Notes under the pieces: generated by a model
Told to the model about the DNA's origin: nothing
Databases searched by the model: none
Seen by the model: the letters and a program-made list of their open reading frames with translations, nothing else
Shown: positions 26,683-35,187 of the stretch, one piece after another
How positions within the stretch are numbered: position 1 is the first letter of the stretch
Layout of the letters: each line of letters begins with the position of its first letter
Assembly: GCF_001610835.1 (NCBI RefSeq)
Contig: NZ_CP011270.1
Coordinates: 4,606,001-4,670,000 of the forward strand
DNA length: 64,000 bases
Direction of reading: 5' to 3'
Origin: Planctomyces sp. SH-PL14
GTDB taxonomy: Bacteria > Planctomycetota > Planctomycetia > Planctomycetales > Planctomycetaceae
Made by a program: the position numbers and the translations under genes

Positions 26683-27135
26683 CTACGAATTCCTGACGCG
26701 GATCCGGACTGTCTGATCTGCTTCGACGGACTCTTCGACCACCGTCATGTGGCGGCTCTTCATTTCGGTCATGAGCCGGTGATAGGCGTACTGCTGCGTG
26801 ACGCGGCCGACGAGCTCTTCGCCGATCTGCCGGAGCTCTCCCTTCGAAAGTCCGCCCCCTTCGACGCAGACCTTGAGGGCGCCCCTCGCATCGCGGGAGA
26901 AGCGGGCGATGACGCCGTCCCGCTGGACCACGATCTCCTGCTGGCCGGTTCCGGCCAGGATCTCGCTGTCCTCGATCGCGATCTCGGCGCGGTTGCCCGT
27001 GTCGACCTGTCTTGTGACGGAGCGGCCTTCGCGGACGGCGGCGAATCCCATCGCCCCGACGGCGCCGACCACCGCGGCCGAGATCGCCGGCCAGCTCGCC
27101 ACCACGACGGGGGCAATCACCAGGACTGTGCTCAT
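26683..27135 (-). CDS. Ycf35/DUF1257-like protein
   Basis: A 150-residue protein whose C-terminal half, VGRVTQQYAYHRLMTEMKSR then VVEESVEADQTVRIRVR, closely resembles the end of Ycf35 (DUF1257), the family shared by cyanobacteria and plastids. The N-terminal ~35 residues are hydrophobic (VLVIAPVVVASWPAISAAVVGAVGAMG), unlike plain Ycf35, and may anchor it to a membrane. The central segment IAIEDSEILAGTGQQEIVVQRDGV is not recognised. It lies between the Ycf46-like ATPase and DUF2997 genes, which fits the known association; I judge membership likely, not certain. Confidence 0.6.
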   Translation of the reverse strand: MSTVLVIAPVVVASWPAISAAVVGAVGAMGFAAVREGRSVTRQVDTGNRAEIAIEDSEILAGTGQQEIVVQRDGVIARFSRDARGALKVCVEGGGLSKGELRQIGEELVGRVTQQYAYHRLMTEMKSRHMTVVEESVEADQTVRIRVRNS

Positions 27136-27193
27136 CCGAAACTCCTCTCGCGCAGGATCACGCCGCGATTCGCGATTGATCGACCGTAGACGT

Positions 27194-27224
27194 TTGCGGC
27201 TCCGCGGGAGCGTCGCCCTCCCGG
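27194..27224. repeat. Single GGAGGGCGACGCTCC-type repeat
   Basis: TTGCGGCTCCGCGGGAGCG then TCGCCCTCCCGG is the same sequence family as the pair at 686-851 (its reverse complement reads GGGAGGGCGACGCTCCCGCG). It lies in the 114-base gap downstream of the AAA ATPase gene. Confidence 0.6.
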
Positions 27225-27249
27225 GATGTCGGTCGCTTCCTCGATGTTT

Positions 27250-28935
27250 CTAAACCAGTTCGATCTTCCGCCTGGCTTCGGGCTTGGCGGCCGCTTCGGT
27301 CCCTGTTGCCGGACGGGCTCGGCCGGCGGCCCAGGTGCGGAGGCGGTTCAGTTCCTCGCTCATCGTTCGCGAGAGCGGGACTGTCTGTTGCAGGCTGTTC
27401 AGGAGGATGTCGGTCGTGAGGTCCGACTTCTGGCTGAAGGCGTCGAACAGGCCGGAGACGACCGATTCCTCGATCTCCGCCCCGCTGTACCCCTCGCAGG
27501 CGCGGGCCAGGGCATCGAGGTCGAAGCGGGCGGCGTCGCGGCCGCGTCGCTGGAGGTGGATCTGGAAGACGTCCTTCCGTTCCTCCGCGTTCGGGAGGTC
27601 GACGAAGAAGATCTCGTCGAGACGCCCCTTGCGGAGGAGTTCCGGGGGGAGGTGACTGATGTCGTTCGCGGTGGCGATGACGAAGACCGGTGAGGACTTT
27701 TCCGAGAGCCACGTCAGGAGCGTTCCGAAGACCCGCGACGATGTCCCGCCGTCGCTGCCGGCGGAGCTGGTCGAGCCGGCGAGGGCCTTGTCGATTTCGT
27801 CGATCCACAGGATCGCAGGGGCGACGCTCTCAGCGGTCTGGATGGCGCGGCGGACGTTCTCTTCGCTCGACCCGACGAGACTGCTGAACATCCGGCCGAC
27901 ATCGAACCGCAGCAGGGGGAGCCGCCAGAAGCTCGATACTGCCTTGGCAATGAGGCTCTTGCCGCAGCCCTGGACTCCCAGCAGCAGGACGCCGCGCGGG
28001 GAGGGGAGGCCGAACCGGGCTGCCTGGTCGCTGAAGGCGATCGAGCGCTTCTTGAACCAGTCCTTGAGGTTGTTGAGGCCCGCCACGTGGCCGAGCCGCT
28101 CGTCGGACTCGTAGTACTCGAGGAGGCCGCTCTTGCGGATGATCTGCTGCTTCTCGCTGTAGACCATGTCGATGTCGTCGGCAGTGAGCTTGCCGTCGAC
28201 GACGAGGGTCTTGGCGAAGACGTTCTCCGCTTCCCGCAGCGTCAGGCCGCGGGCGGCGTGGAACAGCCGCTCGCGGTCGTGGCTGTCGATGGCGATCTCG
28301 AGCTGGCTGTTTTCCTTGACGTCGCTGACGATCCGGTCGAGCAGGGCGTTGAACTCGCGCGTGGTCGGGAGCGGGAAATCGAGGATCGTGACATCCTTCT
28401 CCAGCTCCGGCGCCAGGTTCAGCAGCGGGCCGACAACGACGATCGTCTTGTATGTGTCGCGAAGCTGGATCGCGGCGTCGCGAAGCCGGCGAATGATGTG
28501 GCCGTTGCGGTTGCACGGCGTCGGCATCATGTAGGGATGGAAATCCTTCATGAGGAAGATCGCCGGCTCGACGGAATCGAGGATCGAGTCGAGCGCGGTG
28601 AGGGGGTCGTTGGTGCGGCCGCCCGGTTTGCCGCGGGCTGCTTCCGCCTCGGGCTTCTGGATCCCCTGCGTCACGGTCCAGACAAGCAGCTTTTTGTTCC
28701 GTCGCTCGGCGATCGACCGCAGGAGGTGCTCGGCCCGTTCTTCTTCATAGGTGCGGATGAAGATGATCGGGTAGCGGGCGCGGATCAGGACGTCGACTTC
28801 CTGGTCCAGGGTCAGCCGGCATCTTCCCCGGGCGGGGGCCGGGGTGGCGGCCGCGGGTCGAGGGGCCGGCTTCCGCGCCGCGGCGTTGGGCACGGAGGGG
28901 AGAGAGGCGCCGGAGGAGTTTGCAGCCGAGTCCAT
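27250..28935 (-). CDS. Ycf46-like AAA ATPase
   Basis: A 561-residue AAA protein. After a Pro/Ala-rich 40-residue lead, the segment LTLDQEVDVLIRARYPIIFIRTYEEERAEHLLR is typical of the Ycf46 N-terminal domain, and a cryptic ATPase-like region runs to ~260. The C-terminal AAA domain has Walker A GVQGCGKS (320-327), Walker B ILWIDEID (375-382), sensor 1 ATAND (421-425) and Arg residues R436/R438. Ycf46 proteins occur in plastids and cyanobacteria; cyanobacterial members affect growth under low CO2 or light, but no molecular function is settled. It is 4 bases from the 67-residue gene upstream and transcribed toward DUF1257/DUF2997. Confidence 0.82.
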   Translation of the reverse strand: MDSAANSSGASLPSVPNAAARKPAPRPAAATPAPARGRCRLTLDQEVDVLIRARYPIIFIRTYEEERAEHLLRSIAERRNKKLLVWTVTQGIQKPEAEAARGKPGGRTNDPLTALDSILDSVEPAIFLMKDFHPYMMPTPCNRNGHIIRRLRDAAIQLRDTYKTIVVVGPLLNLAPELEKDVTILDFPLPTTREFNALLDRIVSDVKENSQLEIAIDSHDRERLFHAARGLTLREAENVFAKTLVVDGKLTADDIDMVYSEKQQIIRKSGLLEYYESDERLGHVAGLNNLKDWFKKRSIAFSDQAARFGLPSPRGVLLLGVQGCGKSLIAKAVSSFWRLPLLRFDVGRMFSSLVGSSEENVRRAIQTAESVAPAILWIDEIDKALAGSTSSAGSDGGTSSRVFGTLLTWLSEKSSPVFVIATANDISHLPPELLRKGRLDEIFFVDLPNAEERKDVFQIHLQRRGRDAARFDLDALARACEGYSGAEIEESVVSGLFDAFSQKSDLTTDILLNSLQQTVPLSRTMSEELNRLRTWAAGRARPATGTEAAAKPEARRKIELV

Positions 28936-28939
28936 AGTG

Positions 28940-29143
28940 TCAGTGGTCGCCCGGGGTGGGAATACGGGGGAGCATTGCGTTGTCGGCGAGGCCGCATTCG
29001 CGGAGCAGTGTCAGGACGCCCGACGACGCTCCGAACAGGAACAGCCGGCCGTCCGGGGCGATCTCGATCTCGGTGATCGCCGAGGACTCGGAGCATTCAA
29101 GGTCGGAGACCGCGATGTCCTGAAGTGTTTCGTGTGCCGTCAC
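28940..29143 (-). CDS. Small 67-residue protein overlapping the radical SAM gene
   Basis: A 67-residue acidic-basic mixed protein starting with GTG at 29143: VTAHETLQDIAVSDLECSES, then ITEIEIAPDGRLFLFGASSG and VLTLLRECGLADNAMLPRI. The GTG overlaps the radical SAM stop (GTGA), which indicates translational coupling. I recognise no family; the IEIAPDGRLFLFG strand pattern may form a small beta sheet similar in layout to the DUF2997 domain (EIEISPQGKVTV). It ends 4 bases before the Ycf46-like start, so it is inside the operon rather than an artefact. Confidence 0.6.
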   Translation of the reverse strand: MTAHETLQDIAVSDLECSESSAITEIEIAPDGRLFLFGASSGVLTLLRECGLADNAMLPRIPTPGDH

Positions 29144-29979
29144 AGCAGCACCTCCAGTCCCGACTGCCGGGCCAGCGCGCGGGCCTGTTCGACCTCGTCC
29201 CGGCGGAGACGCCGCGAGAGTTCTTCGATCCCCTTGGCTTCGGAGGCGGCCCGCCAGCGGGGGAGGTAGCCGTCGCGGAGGCTGAGGGCCGCTTCGGGAA
29301 GCTCGTCGGTCAGCCACCGCAGGACCGGGACGAAGCAGCAGTCGTGGTGGCCGGGCATCAGCAGGTGCCGCACGATCAGCCGTCCCTGCCGGGAGGCGAT
29401 CCGGAGATTGCGGGTCAGGATCGACCAGTAGTTCGGGACGCGGGCGATCCGTTGGGCACAGTGGTCGTTGCCGAACTTGAAGTCGGCGACGTAGGTGGTG
29501 ACGAGGCCGTCGAGCAGTTCGAAGACTTCGGGGGTCCCGTGGAAGTCGGACTTCCAGACGATCGGCGGGAGGGCTTCGCAGCCCTGCATCGCTTCGAGGA
29601 TTCGCGGCAGGTGGATCGTCGGTTCGCCGCCGACCCATTGCAGGGTTCTGGCTCCCTGCTGTTGTCCCCAGGTGGCGGCGGCGCGGAAGAAGTCGGGAGT
29701 CAGAATGCGGCCGCGCCCTGGGTCGAAGGCGTTGGCTTCGGCGATGCAGAAGGCGCAGCGCAGGTCGCAGCCGGAGAGGTAGAAGAGGTGGCAGGGGACG
29801 AGTTCGGGTTCTTCGCCGCATTCGATGCGATGGCGGAAGACGCGGGCTTCGATCCCGGCTTTGCATTCGCCTCGTTCGGCTGCGGCGCGGTTGATGGCGC
29901 AGCGGTGTTCGCACAGCAGGCAGCGTTGGTCATGTTGCTGCGCGGTGGCGAGTCGTTCCTCGATCGTCGCTCTGCGCAT
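29140..29979 (-). CDS. PflX-like radical SAM protein
   Basis: A 279-residue radical SAM protein. The cluster-binding motif is SGCDLRCAFC (C-x3-C-x2-C). An N-terminal Cys-rich portion CLLCEHRCAINRAAAERGECKAG matches the COG1313 PflX group, resembling activating enzymes of glycyl-radical type. GGEPTIH and WKSDFHGTPEV follow, as in that family. Substrate unknown; PflX proteins are not characterised in detail. Start 29979 is favoured over 29997 because AAGG precedes it. It heads the Ycf46-like gene row, with a 4-base overlap into the 67-residue gene. Confidence 0.82.
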   Translation of the reverse strand: MRRATIEERLATAQQHDQRCLLCEHRCAINRAAAERGECKAGIEARVFRHRIECGEEPELVPCHLFYLSGCDLRCAFCIAEANAFDPGRGRILTPDFFRAAATWGQQQGARTLQWVGGEPTIHLPRILEAMQGCEALPPIVWKSDFHGTPEVFELLDGLVTTYVADFKFGNDHCAQRIARVPNYWSILTRNLRIASRQGRLIVRHLLMPGHHDCCFVPVLRWLTDELPEAALSLRDGYLPRWRAASEAKGIEELSRRLRRDEVEQARALARQSGLEVLL

Positions 29980-30119
29980 GACGAGCCTTGTGCGCATGGA
30001 GGCATGGCGGTTGTGGGCCGCGTGATCTCTCGATTACGTGTTGTCTGAGGCCAACGTGGGCGCGAATCAGCGAGATCAAAAGAATTTTTGAAATGCGTCG
30101 CGAGCGGCGCGTTCATTCC

Positions 30120-30440
30120 ACCGGGTCCAGGGGCACCCTGGTGGGGAGTGCAGAGGGGCAACGCCCCTTTGCCCGCCGGAGGCCTGGCCGTCGAGAGCTG
30201 TCTGAAGGAGTGAGTGTCCGAACGCGGACAGCGTGCCGGATGCCCCCACATCGACACGCAGGGATTCCAGGGCGAGCGGGGAGTCGTCAACGCAGGTACC
30301 GCAAAGGGGACATCCGTTGTGTCCCACGGTTCCTCATAGACGTGCCTCCGGCGGCAAGGGGGCGAGGCCCCCTTGACCCCAGCGGCCTTGGCACGTTGGG
30401 TTTGAGCTATCACGTCGTGCCGGCAAGGACGTGGTTCGAC
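30120..30440 (+). repeat. Dispersed ~320-bp repeat, copy A
   Basis: Begins ACCGGGTCCAGGGG and ends near GGCAAGGACGTGG. A left hairpin AGGGGCAACGCCCCTTT and a right hairpin AAGGGGGCGAGGCCCCCTT face each other, each beside a CCGCCGGAGGC or GCCTCCGGCGG motif, so the ends are an imperfect inverted repeat. The right end stops 8 bases from the 3' end of the purine nucleoside phosphorylase gene (stop at 30449, minus strand). The rest of the 469-base gap to the radical SAM gene is empty. Confidence 0.85.
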
Positions 30441-30448
30441 ACGCCGCG

Positions 30449-31258
30449 TTACGAGAGTCCGCTGAGGACTCCATCGATAACCGCCCCCACCCGGTCGGCG
30501 GCGTTCCGCGCCGCGGCCGCGACTTCCTCACCACTCGTCGTTTCCAGATGGTCCGGGTCGCAGACGTTCGTCACCGTCGAGATCCCCAGGACCCGCATAC
30601 CCAGGTTCGCGGCCGTCGTTGCCTCCGGAACCGTCGACATCCCGACGACATCCCCCAGTCCACGGAAGAAACGGTACTCCGCCCGCGTCTCGTAGTTCGG
30701 TCCCGTGACACCGATGTAGACGCCCGACCGGGCCCGGATGCCGGCACCTTCGGCCGAGGCCAGGGCGGAGCGGTGCAGCCCGCGGTCGTAGAACGTGCCG
30801 GACCGGCAGGGGCCGCCGCCGGAGACGACCGGGTCACGACGGGGATTGCAGAAGGCAAAGTTGACGTGGTCCTCGATCACCACAAGGTCTCCGACCCGCA
30901 GATCGGGCGAGAGTCCGCCGGCGGCGTTGGTGACGACCAGGGTCTCGACCCCCAGGCCATGCATGACGCGGATGGCGCGGCCGATCTGCTCGAAGCTGTA
31001 GCCTTCATAGAGGTGGAAGCGGCCGGACATGACGGCGACCGGCGTTCCTCGCCAGCGGCCGCAGAGCCATTCGCCGGCGTGTCCGACGGCGGTGGACTGG
31101 CAGAAGTGGGGGATGTCGGCGTAGGGGATGCGGGCTGTCGTTTCGAGCCGGGAGGTGGCACTGCCGAGCCCCGTTCCCAGGATGATCCCGACGCGGGGGG
31201 ACTCGTTGTCCCAGCAGCACAGAGCGCGGACCGCTTCACCGACGCGATCCTCTTCCAT
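30449..31258 (-). CDS. punA: Purine nucleoside phosphorylase
   Basis: A 269-residue member of the inosine/guanosine type of purine nucleoside phosphorylases, which split purine nucleosides with phosphate in salvage. The phosphate and substrate motifs are clear: GIILGTGLG, SGRFHLYEGYS, GVETLVVTNAAGGL, and VIEDHVNF; TGPNYETRAE and GMSTVPEA follow. A CDPDH segment lies near the end. ATG 31258 follows a GAGAAG site; a longer ATG start at 31351 adds 31 unconserved residues. It is a single gene. Confidence 0.9.
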   Translation of the reverse strand: MEEDRVGEAVRALCCWDNESPRVGIILGTGLGSATSRLETTARIPYADIPHFCQSTAVGHAGEWLCGRWRGTPVAVMSGRFHLYEGYSFEQIGRAIRVMHGLGVETLVVTNAAGGLSPDLRVGDLVVIEDHVNFAFCNPRRDPVVSGGGPCRSGTFYDRGLHRSALASAEGAGIRARSGVYIGVTGPNYETRAEYRFFRGLGDVVGMSTVPEATTAANLGMRVLGISTVTNVCDPDHLETTSGEEVAAAARNAADRVGAVIDGVLSGLS

Positions 31259-31590
31259 TCGGGCTGCTTCTCTTTCAGTGGTTGCTGCGCGAGGAGTCGG
31301 ACGGTGCCGCGTGGGGGTGGGCGTCCGGATGTCTCGCGTTTCGACGGGCATGCGGAGGAGAGTATCGAATCACGGCTGGACCGTCGCGTGAAGACCGTCC
31401 CCGTCGGCGCAGCGCCATTTTCTCAAACCGATCGGGCGACGGCCCCTGGCCGCACTCCCTGTCGGACCGTTGCTCCTGATCCGAAGACGGAGCATCGCGC
31501 GCTCGTGTCATGGCAGCGAGCTCTGCCAATGGGCGGAGGACGAGGCCCGACTCGGTTGACGTCGTTGTATTTCAGAGGCCTTCGGATTTT

Positions 31591-31790
31591 GAAACACAGA
31601 GGTACAGAGAACACGGAGAGTGACGAATCCAGAGGCAGGACGGGGCTGTGGGACCGCGTTCCCGGCCTTGAGCTGTGTCCATCCGTCTCCATCCGTGTTC
31701 ATCTGTGGCTCCCCTTCCTCTCCCGAAACCGCTTCACGAACGTCTCGTCTCCCGCCGTCCCTCTCTGTGTTCTCTGTGCCTCTGTGTTTC
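31591..31790. repeat. ~200-bp palindromic intergenic element with ACACAGAG arms
   Basis: Left arm 31591-31620 (GAAACACAGAGGTACAGAGA...) and right arm 31761-31790 (...TCTCTGTGCCTCTGTGTTTC) are reverse complements over 30 bases with two mismatches, bounding a centre that includes CATCCGTGTTCATCTGTGGCT. Translated on either strand it gives peptides like GTENTE and LCVLCASVF, which I recall as frequent artefacts in environmental genomes. It fills the gap before nhaA; the remaining ~330 bases of that gap show nothing else. Confidence 0.75.
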
Positions 31791-31945
31791 AAACCTCTTC
31801 CGATGAGGAACCTGCAGAGCGCAGAGATGGCTCCGGCGCAATGCGCCGTCTTCGTCTCAGTAGCAACGGATGAGCAACTGCGGTAGGAGACAACCCCCAA
31901 GCCAACTACAACTTGGAGGCAACCCAGGATCGAAGGAGCGACAGG

Positions 31946-33334
31946 ATGAAGGACGCGGCGAAAGGAAAACGAGAGGGAGCCGCAGCAACCTCCCTCCCGT
32001 CCCGCCCGATCGAGCGCTGGCTGGCCCCGCTGCACCGTTTCCTCCATGTTCAGGCGGCCGGCGGCATCGCGCTCCTCCTGGCGACGATCGTCGCCCTGGT
32101 GCTCGCCAACTCGGATTTCAGCCACGAGTTCTCCGAGCTGTGGGAGATCCCGGTCGAGTTCGGTTTCGGCGACTTTTCGCTGAAAGGGACGCTGGGCCAT
32201 CTGATCATCAACGATGGCCTGATGACGCTGTTCTTCTTCGTCGTCGGTCTTGAGATCAAACGGGAGCTCGTGGCGGGCGAACTCCGCGATCCCCGCAAAG
32301 CTCTCCTCCCTGTCGTGGCGGCGATGGGCGGGATGATCGTTCCTGCGCTGATCTACTTCGGCTTGCAGTGGGACGAGCCGGGCCAGCGGGGGTGGGCGAT
32401 CCCGATGGCGACCGACATCGCCTTCGTCGTCGGCGTCCTGTCGCTGCTCGGGCACCGCGTCCCCTTCGGACTCAAGATCGCGCTCCTGTCGCTGGCGATC
32501 GTGGACGACCTGGGGGCGGTGCTGGTGATCGCCGTCGTCTTCACGGAGACGATCGTGTGGGAGTGGCTGGCGGTGGCGGGGGGCGGGTTCCTGATCGCGG
32601 TCCTGCTCAATCTCCTGGGCGTCCGGGCGATCGCGCTCTATGTCTTCGCGGGGATTATCGCCTGGCTCGGGTTTCTGCAGGCGGGGATCCATCCGACCGT
32701 GGCCGGCGTGCTGCTCGGCCTGCTGACGCCGGCCCGCGCGTGGATCGGCGATCGAACGCTTTCCGAAGTGCTCGAGAAGACCTGGAAGAGTCTCGATGTG
32801 GCCGATCCCGAAGAGCGCGACCGGCGGGCCGACCTGAAGCGGGTCGAGTTCGCCCTCCGCGAGTCCGAGTCGCCGCTCCATCGGCTGGAGACCGGCCTGC
32901 ACCCGTGGATGTCGTTCTTCATCATGCCCCTCTTCGCCCTGGCGAACGCCGGGGTAGCGTTCGATCCCTCGGAGCTCTCTCATCCGGTCTCGATGGCGGT
33001 CGCGGCGGGACTGGTGCTGGGGAAACCGCTCGGGATCCTGCTGTTCACGGTGGCGGCGGTCAAAGCGGGGGTGACACGGCTGCCGACCGGCGTCGACTGG
33101 AAGGTCATGACCGGCGGGGCCTGCATGGCGGGGATCGGCTTCACGATGTCGCTGTTCCTGAACGGCCTGTCGTTCCCGGGCCCGCGGTACGCCGAGATGG
33201 CGGCCGCCGGAAAGATCGGGACCCTGATGGGGTCGCTGGTCAGCGCCGTCCTGGGGACGACGCTGCTCCTGATCTTCCTGAGAGAGAAGTCCGCTCCGGC
33301 CCCGGCCCCGGCCGCGTCAGGCAAGGGAAAATGA
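31946..33334 (+). CDS. nhaA: Na+/H+ antiporter NhaA
   Basis: A 462-residue inner-membrane antiporter with an estimated 11-12 hydrophobic spans. The family motifs are present: NDGLMTLFFFVVGLEIKRE, ATDIAFVVGVLSLLG, SLAIVDDLGAVLVIA (the two adjacent Asp of the ion-binding site) and CMAGIGFTMSLFL. It exports sodium in exchange for protons. It is longer than E. coli NhaA (388 residues), with extra cytoplasmic sequence around 270-300. Start ATG 31946 follows AAGGAG at 31933-31938. It is a single gene. Confidence 0.95.
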   Translation: MKDAAKGKREGAAATSLPSRPIERWLAPLHRFLHVQAAGGIALLLATIVALVLANSDFSHEFSELWEIPVEFGFGDFSLKGTLGHLIINDGLMTLFFFVVGLEIKRELVAGELRDPRKALLPVVAAMGGMIVPALIYFGLQWDEPGQRGWAIPMATDIAFVVGVLSLLGHRVPFGLKIALLSLAIVDDLGAVLVIAVVFTETIVWEWLAVAGGGFLIAVLLNLLGVRAIALYVFAGIIAWLGFLQAGIHPTVAGVLLGLLTPARAWIGDRTLSEVLEKTWKSLDVADPEERDRRADLKRVEFALRESESPLHRLETGLHPWMSFFIMPLFALANAGVAFDPSELSHPVSMAVAAGLVLGKPLGILLFTVAAVKAGVTRLPTGVDWKVMTGGACMAGIGFTMSLFLNGLSFPGPRYAEMAAAGKIGTLMGSLVSAVLGTTLLLIFLREKSAPAPAPAASGKGK

Positions 33335-33557
33335 ACGCCGGGACGGGGCAGGACCGCCAGCAGCGCGGAAACCCATCAAGACCCGCTGCTGCGGTTCGCG
33401 GCCAGAGATGTATCGATTGTGCCGTTTGTCTCGGCGAAAGGTGCATTTGTCCGAATCTGGGGCATTCGCTGCTGCGATTTCGGAACATTTCGGCGACGTC
33501 AGAAAACGCGGCAACCTAGCCTTGTGAGGCTTCCCCACATCACGAGGTCCCCTGTCA

Positions 33558-33953
33558 ATGGCCACGCTCGAAATGACTCGCCCCGCCGCGGAGCTCTCCG
33601 GCTCTCCTACCCCCGCCGGAACGAGCGCCCATTTTGATCTTCCCCAGCTCCTCGACCGCTGCCTTGGAAACATGCGGCTGGTCGACAAGCTGATCTCCGG
33701 ATTCCGCCGGAGCCTGGCGACGAACGTCCCGACCCTCCGCGGCCTGGCCGATGCCGGTGACATGCCGGGAGTCGCCCTCCTGGCTCACCGCCTCAAGGGA
33801 GAAGCGGCGAACGTCGCGGCGCCGGACGTTCGGCACTGGGCGGCCCGCATCGAAGACTTTGCGACCCGCGAATGGTCGGACGAAGTGACGGACGCGATCG
33901 GACACCTCGAACAGATTTCCTGCGACCTTCAGCAGGGCGCCGCCGGCGCCTGA
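33558..33953 (+). CDS. Histidine phosphotransfer (HPt) protein
   Basis: A 131-residue protein with an HPt four-helix pattern: FRRSLATNVPTLRGLADAGDMPGVALLAHRLKGEAANV, with the phosphorylatable His at 77 in the AHRLKG motif. There is no kinase core or receiver domain. It is 54 bases upstream of a receiver/HD-GYP gene, so the pair probably forms a phosphorelay segment; the sensor kinase is not in the window. Confidence 0.82.
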   Translation: MATLEMTRPAAELSGSPTPAGTSAHFDLPQLLDRCLGNMRLVDKLISGFRRSLATNVPTLRGLADAGDMPGVALLAHRLKGEAANVAAPDVRHWAARIEDFATREWSDEVTDAIGHLEQISCDLQQGAAGA

Positions 33954-34007
33954 ACCCCTTGGAGCGGTAGAACACCGAATACTACGCGGGCTGCGGATTG
34001 TATTCCC

Positions 34008-35069
34008 ATGAATGTCCTGATCGCTGATGACGATGAGAGCACGACGCTGACGCTCTCGCATGCGCTGGAGGCGTTCGGCTACTCCGTCACCGTGGCCCAC
34101 GACGGCCTCGAAGCCATTCAGCTGCTCCGCTCGGGGCGGTACCGGATGCTGATCTCCGACTGGCAGATGCCGGGGATGAGCGGTCCGGAGCTCTGTCGCG
34201 AGATCCGCCAGCGGCACATGGGGCGGTACATCTACATCATCCTCCTGACCTCCTTCTCCGGGAGCGAGCGGGTCATCGAGGGGCTCGAGGCCGGGGCCGA
34301 CGACTTCATCGCCAAACCGTTCAACCCCAGCGAACTGCGGGTCCGGGTCCGCGCCGGAGAGCGGCTGCTCGGTCTCGAAACCCGCGAGCTGACGATCTTC
34401 GCCCTCGCCAAGCTGGCCGAGTCCCGCGACCAGGAGACCGGTGAGCACCTGGAGCGGATGCGGGAGTACTCCCGCGTCATCGCCGAGGACCTCTCCCGGA
34501 CGCCCGACTTCCGCGACGAGATCGACGGCGAATACATCCGGCTGCTCTATCTCACGAGCCCGTTGCACGACATCGGCAAGGTTGCGATTCCCGACACGGT
34601 CCTGCTGAAGCCCGGACGGCTCACGGCGGAAGAGTTCGAGATCATGAAGACCCACACGCTGCTGGGGGCCAAGACGCTGGAAGACGTCGCGGCCAGCTAC
34701 CCGGGCGGGGGTTTTCTCAAGATGGCCCGCGACATCGCTCTCACGCACCATGAGCGGTACGACGGCAAGGGGTATCCCAGCGGCATCTCGGGAGACGAAA
34801 TTCCGCTCGCCGCGCGGATTACCTCGGTGGCTGACGTCTACGACGCCCTGACGAGCAAGCGGGTCTACAAAGAAGCGTTCACTCACGAGCTGGCCCGCGA
34901 GATCATCGAGGACGGCGCCGGGACGCAGTTCGATCCCCGCGTGGTCGCCTCCTTTGTCCGCTGCGAGGACGAGATCCTCGCCATCAAGAACCGCTTCCAC
35001 GACGGCTACCTGGGACAGGAGCCGCATACGCTGCCGTCGCGCTCCGTGCTGGCTGAGTCGTATGCGTGA
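34008..35069 (+). CDS. Response regulator with HD-GYP phosphodiesterase domain
   Basis: A 353-residue protein. The receiver domain (1-120) has acidic D7-D9, phospho-acceptor D51 and K103. The output domain holds the catalytic HD pair H187-D188 (SPLHDIGK) and the HHERYDGKGYP signature at 247-257, so it should hydrolyse cyclic di-GMP. The two partner genes (HPt upstream) suggest phosphorelay control of cyclic di-GMP. Downstream lies a short palindromic ...CTTCCGCCTT... repeat-rich gap. Confidence 0.92.
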   Translation: MNVLIADDDESTTLTLSHALEAFGYSVTVAHDGLEAIQLLRSGRYRMLISDWQMPGMSGPELCREIRQRHMGRYIYIILLTSFSGSERVIEGLEAGADDFIAKPFNPSELRVRVRAGERLLGLETRELTIFALAKLAESRDQETGEHLERMREYSRVIAEDLSRTPDFRDEIDGEYIRLLYLTSPLHDIGKVAIPDTVLLKPGRLTAEEFEIMKTHTLLGAKTLEDVAASYPGGGFLKMARDIALTHHERYDGKGYPSGISGDEIPLAARITSVADVYDALTSKRVYKEAFTHELAREIIEDGAGTQFDPRVVASFVRCEDEILAIKNRFHDGYLGQEPHTLPSRSVLAESYA

Positions 35070-35187
35070 GGGGGAGGCAGAGGCTGAAGGGGTTCAGACG
35101 GAAGGCTGAAGGTTGAGGCTGCCGTCACGGCCTTCGCCTTCTCTGTCTTTCTACCTTCCGCCTTAAGCCTTCCGTCTTCCGCCTCTC
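35070..35187. repeat. GAAGG/CCTTC palindromic repeat gap
   Basis: GGAAGGCTGAAGGTTGAGG (35099-35117) is mirrored by CCTTCCGCCTTAAGCCTTCC (35154-35173), related by inverted repetition of GAAGGC/GCCTTC units. It lies between convergent genes and may serve as a shared transcription end. Similar CCTTCNGCCTTC runs occur at 24340 and 49000. Confidence 0.5.

Noticed and set aside
27250-28935. MoxR or FtsH assignment for the AAA ATPase
   Set aside because: The N-terminal RARYPIIFIRTYEEERAEHLLR segment and lack of FtsH protease motif HEXXH point to Ycf46.
30076-30327. Short frames within the dispersed repeats, e.g. GQASGGQRGVAPL
   Set aside because: The frames differ between copies because of indels; the DNA, not the peptide, is conserved.
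31620-31886. Frames around the 31.6-31.8 kb palindrome
   Set aside because: Both strands give similar peptides as expected from a palindrome; no start signals.
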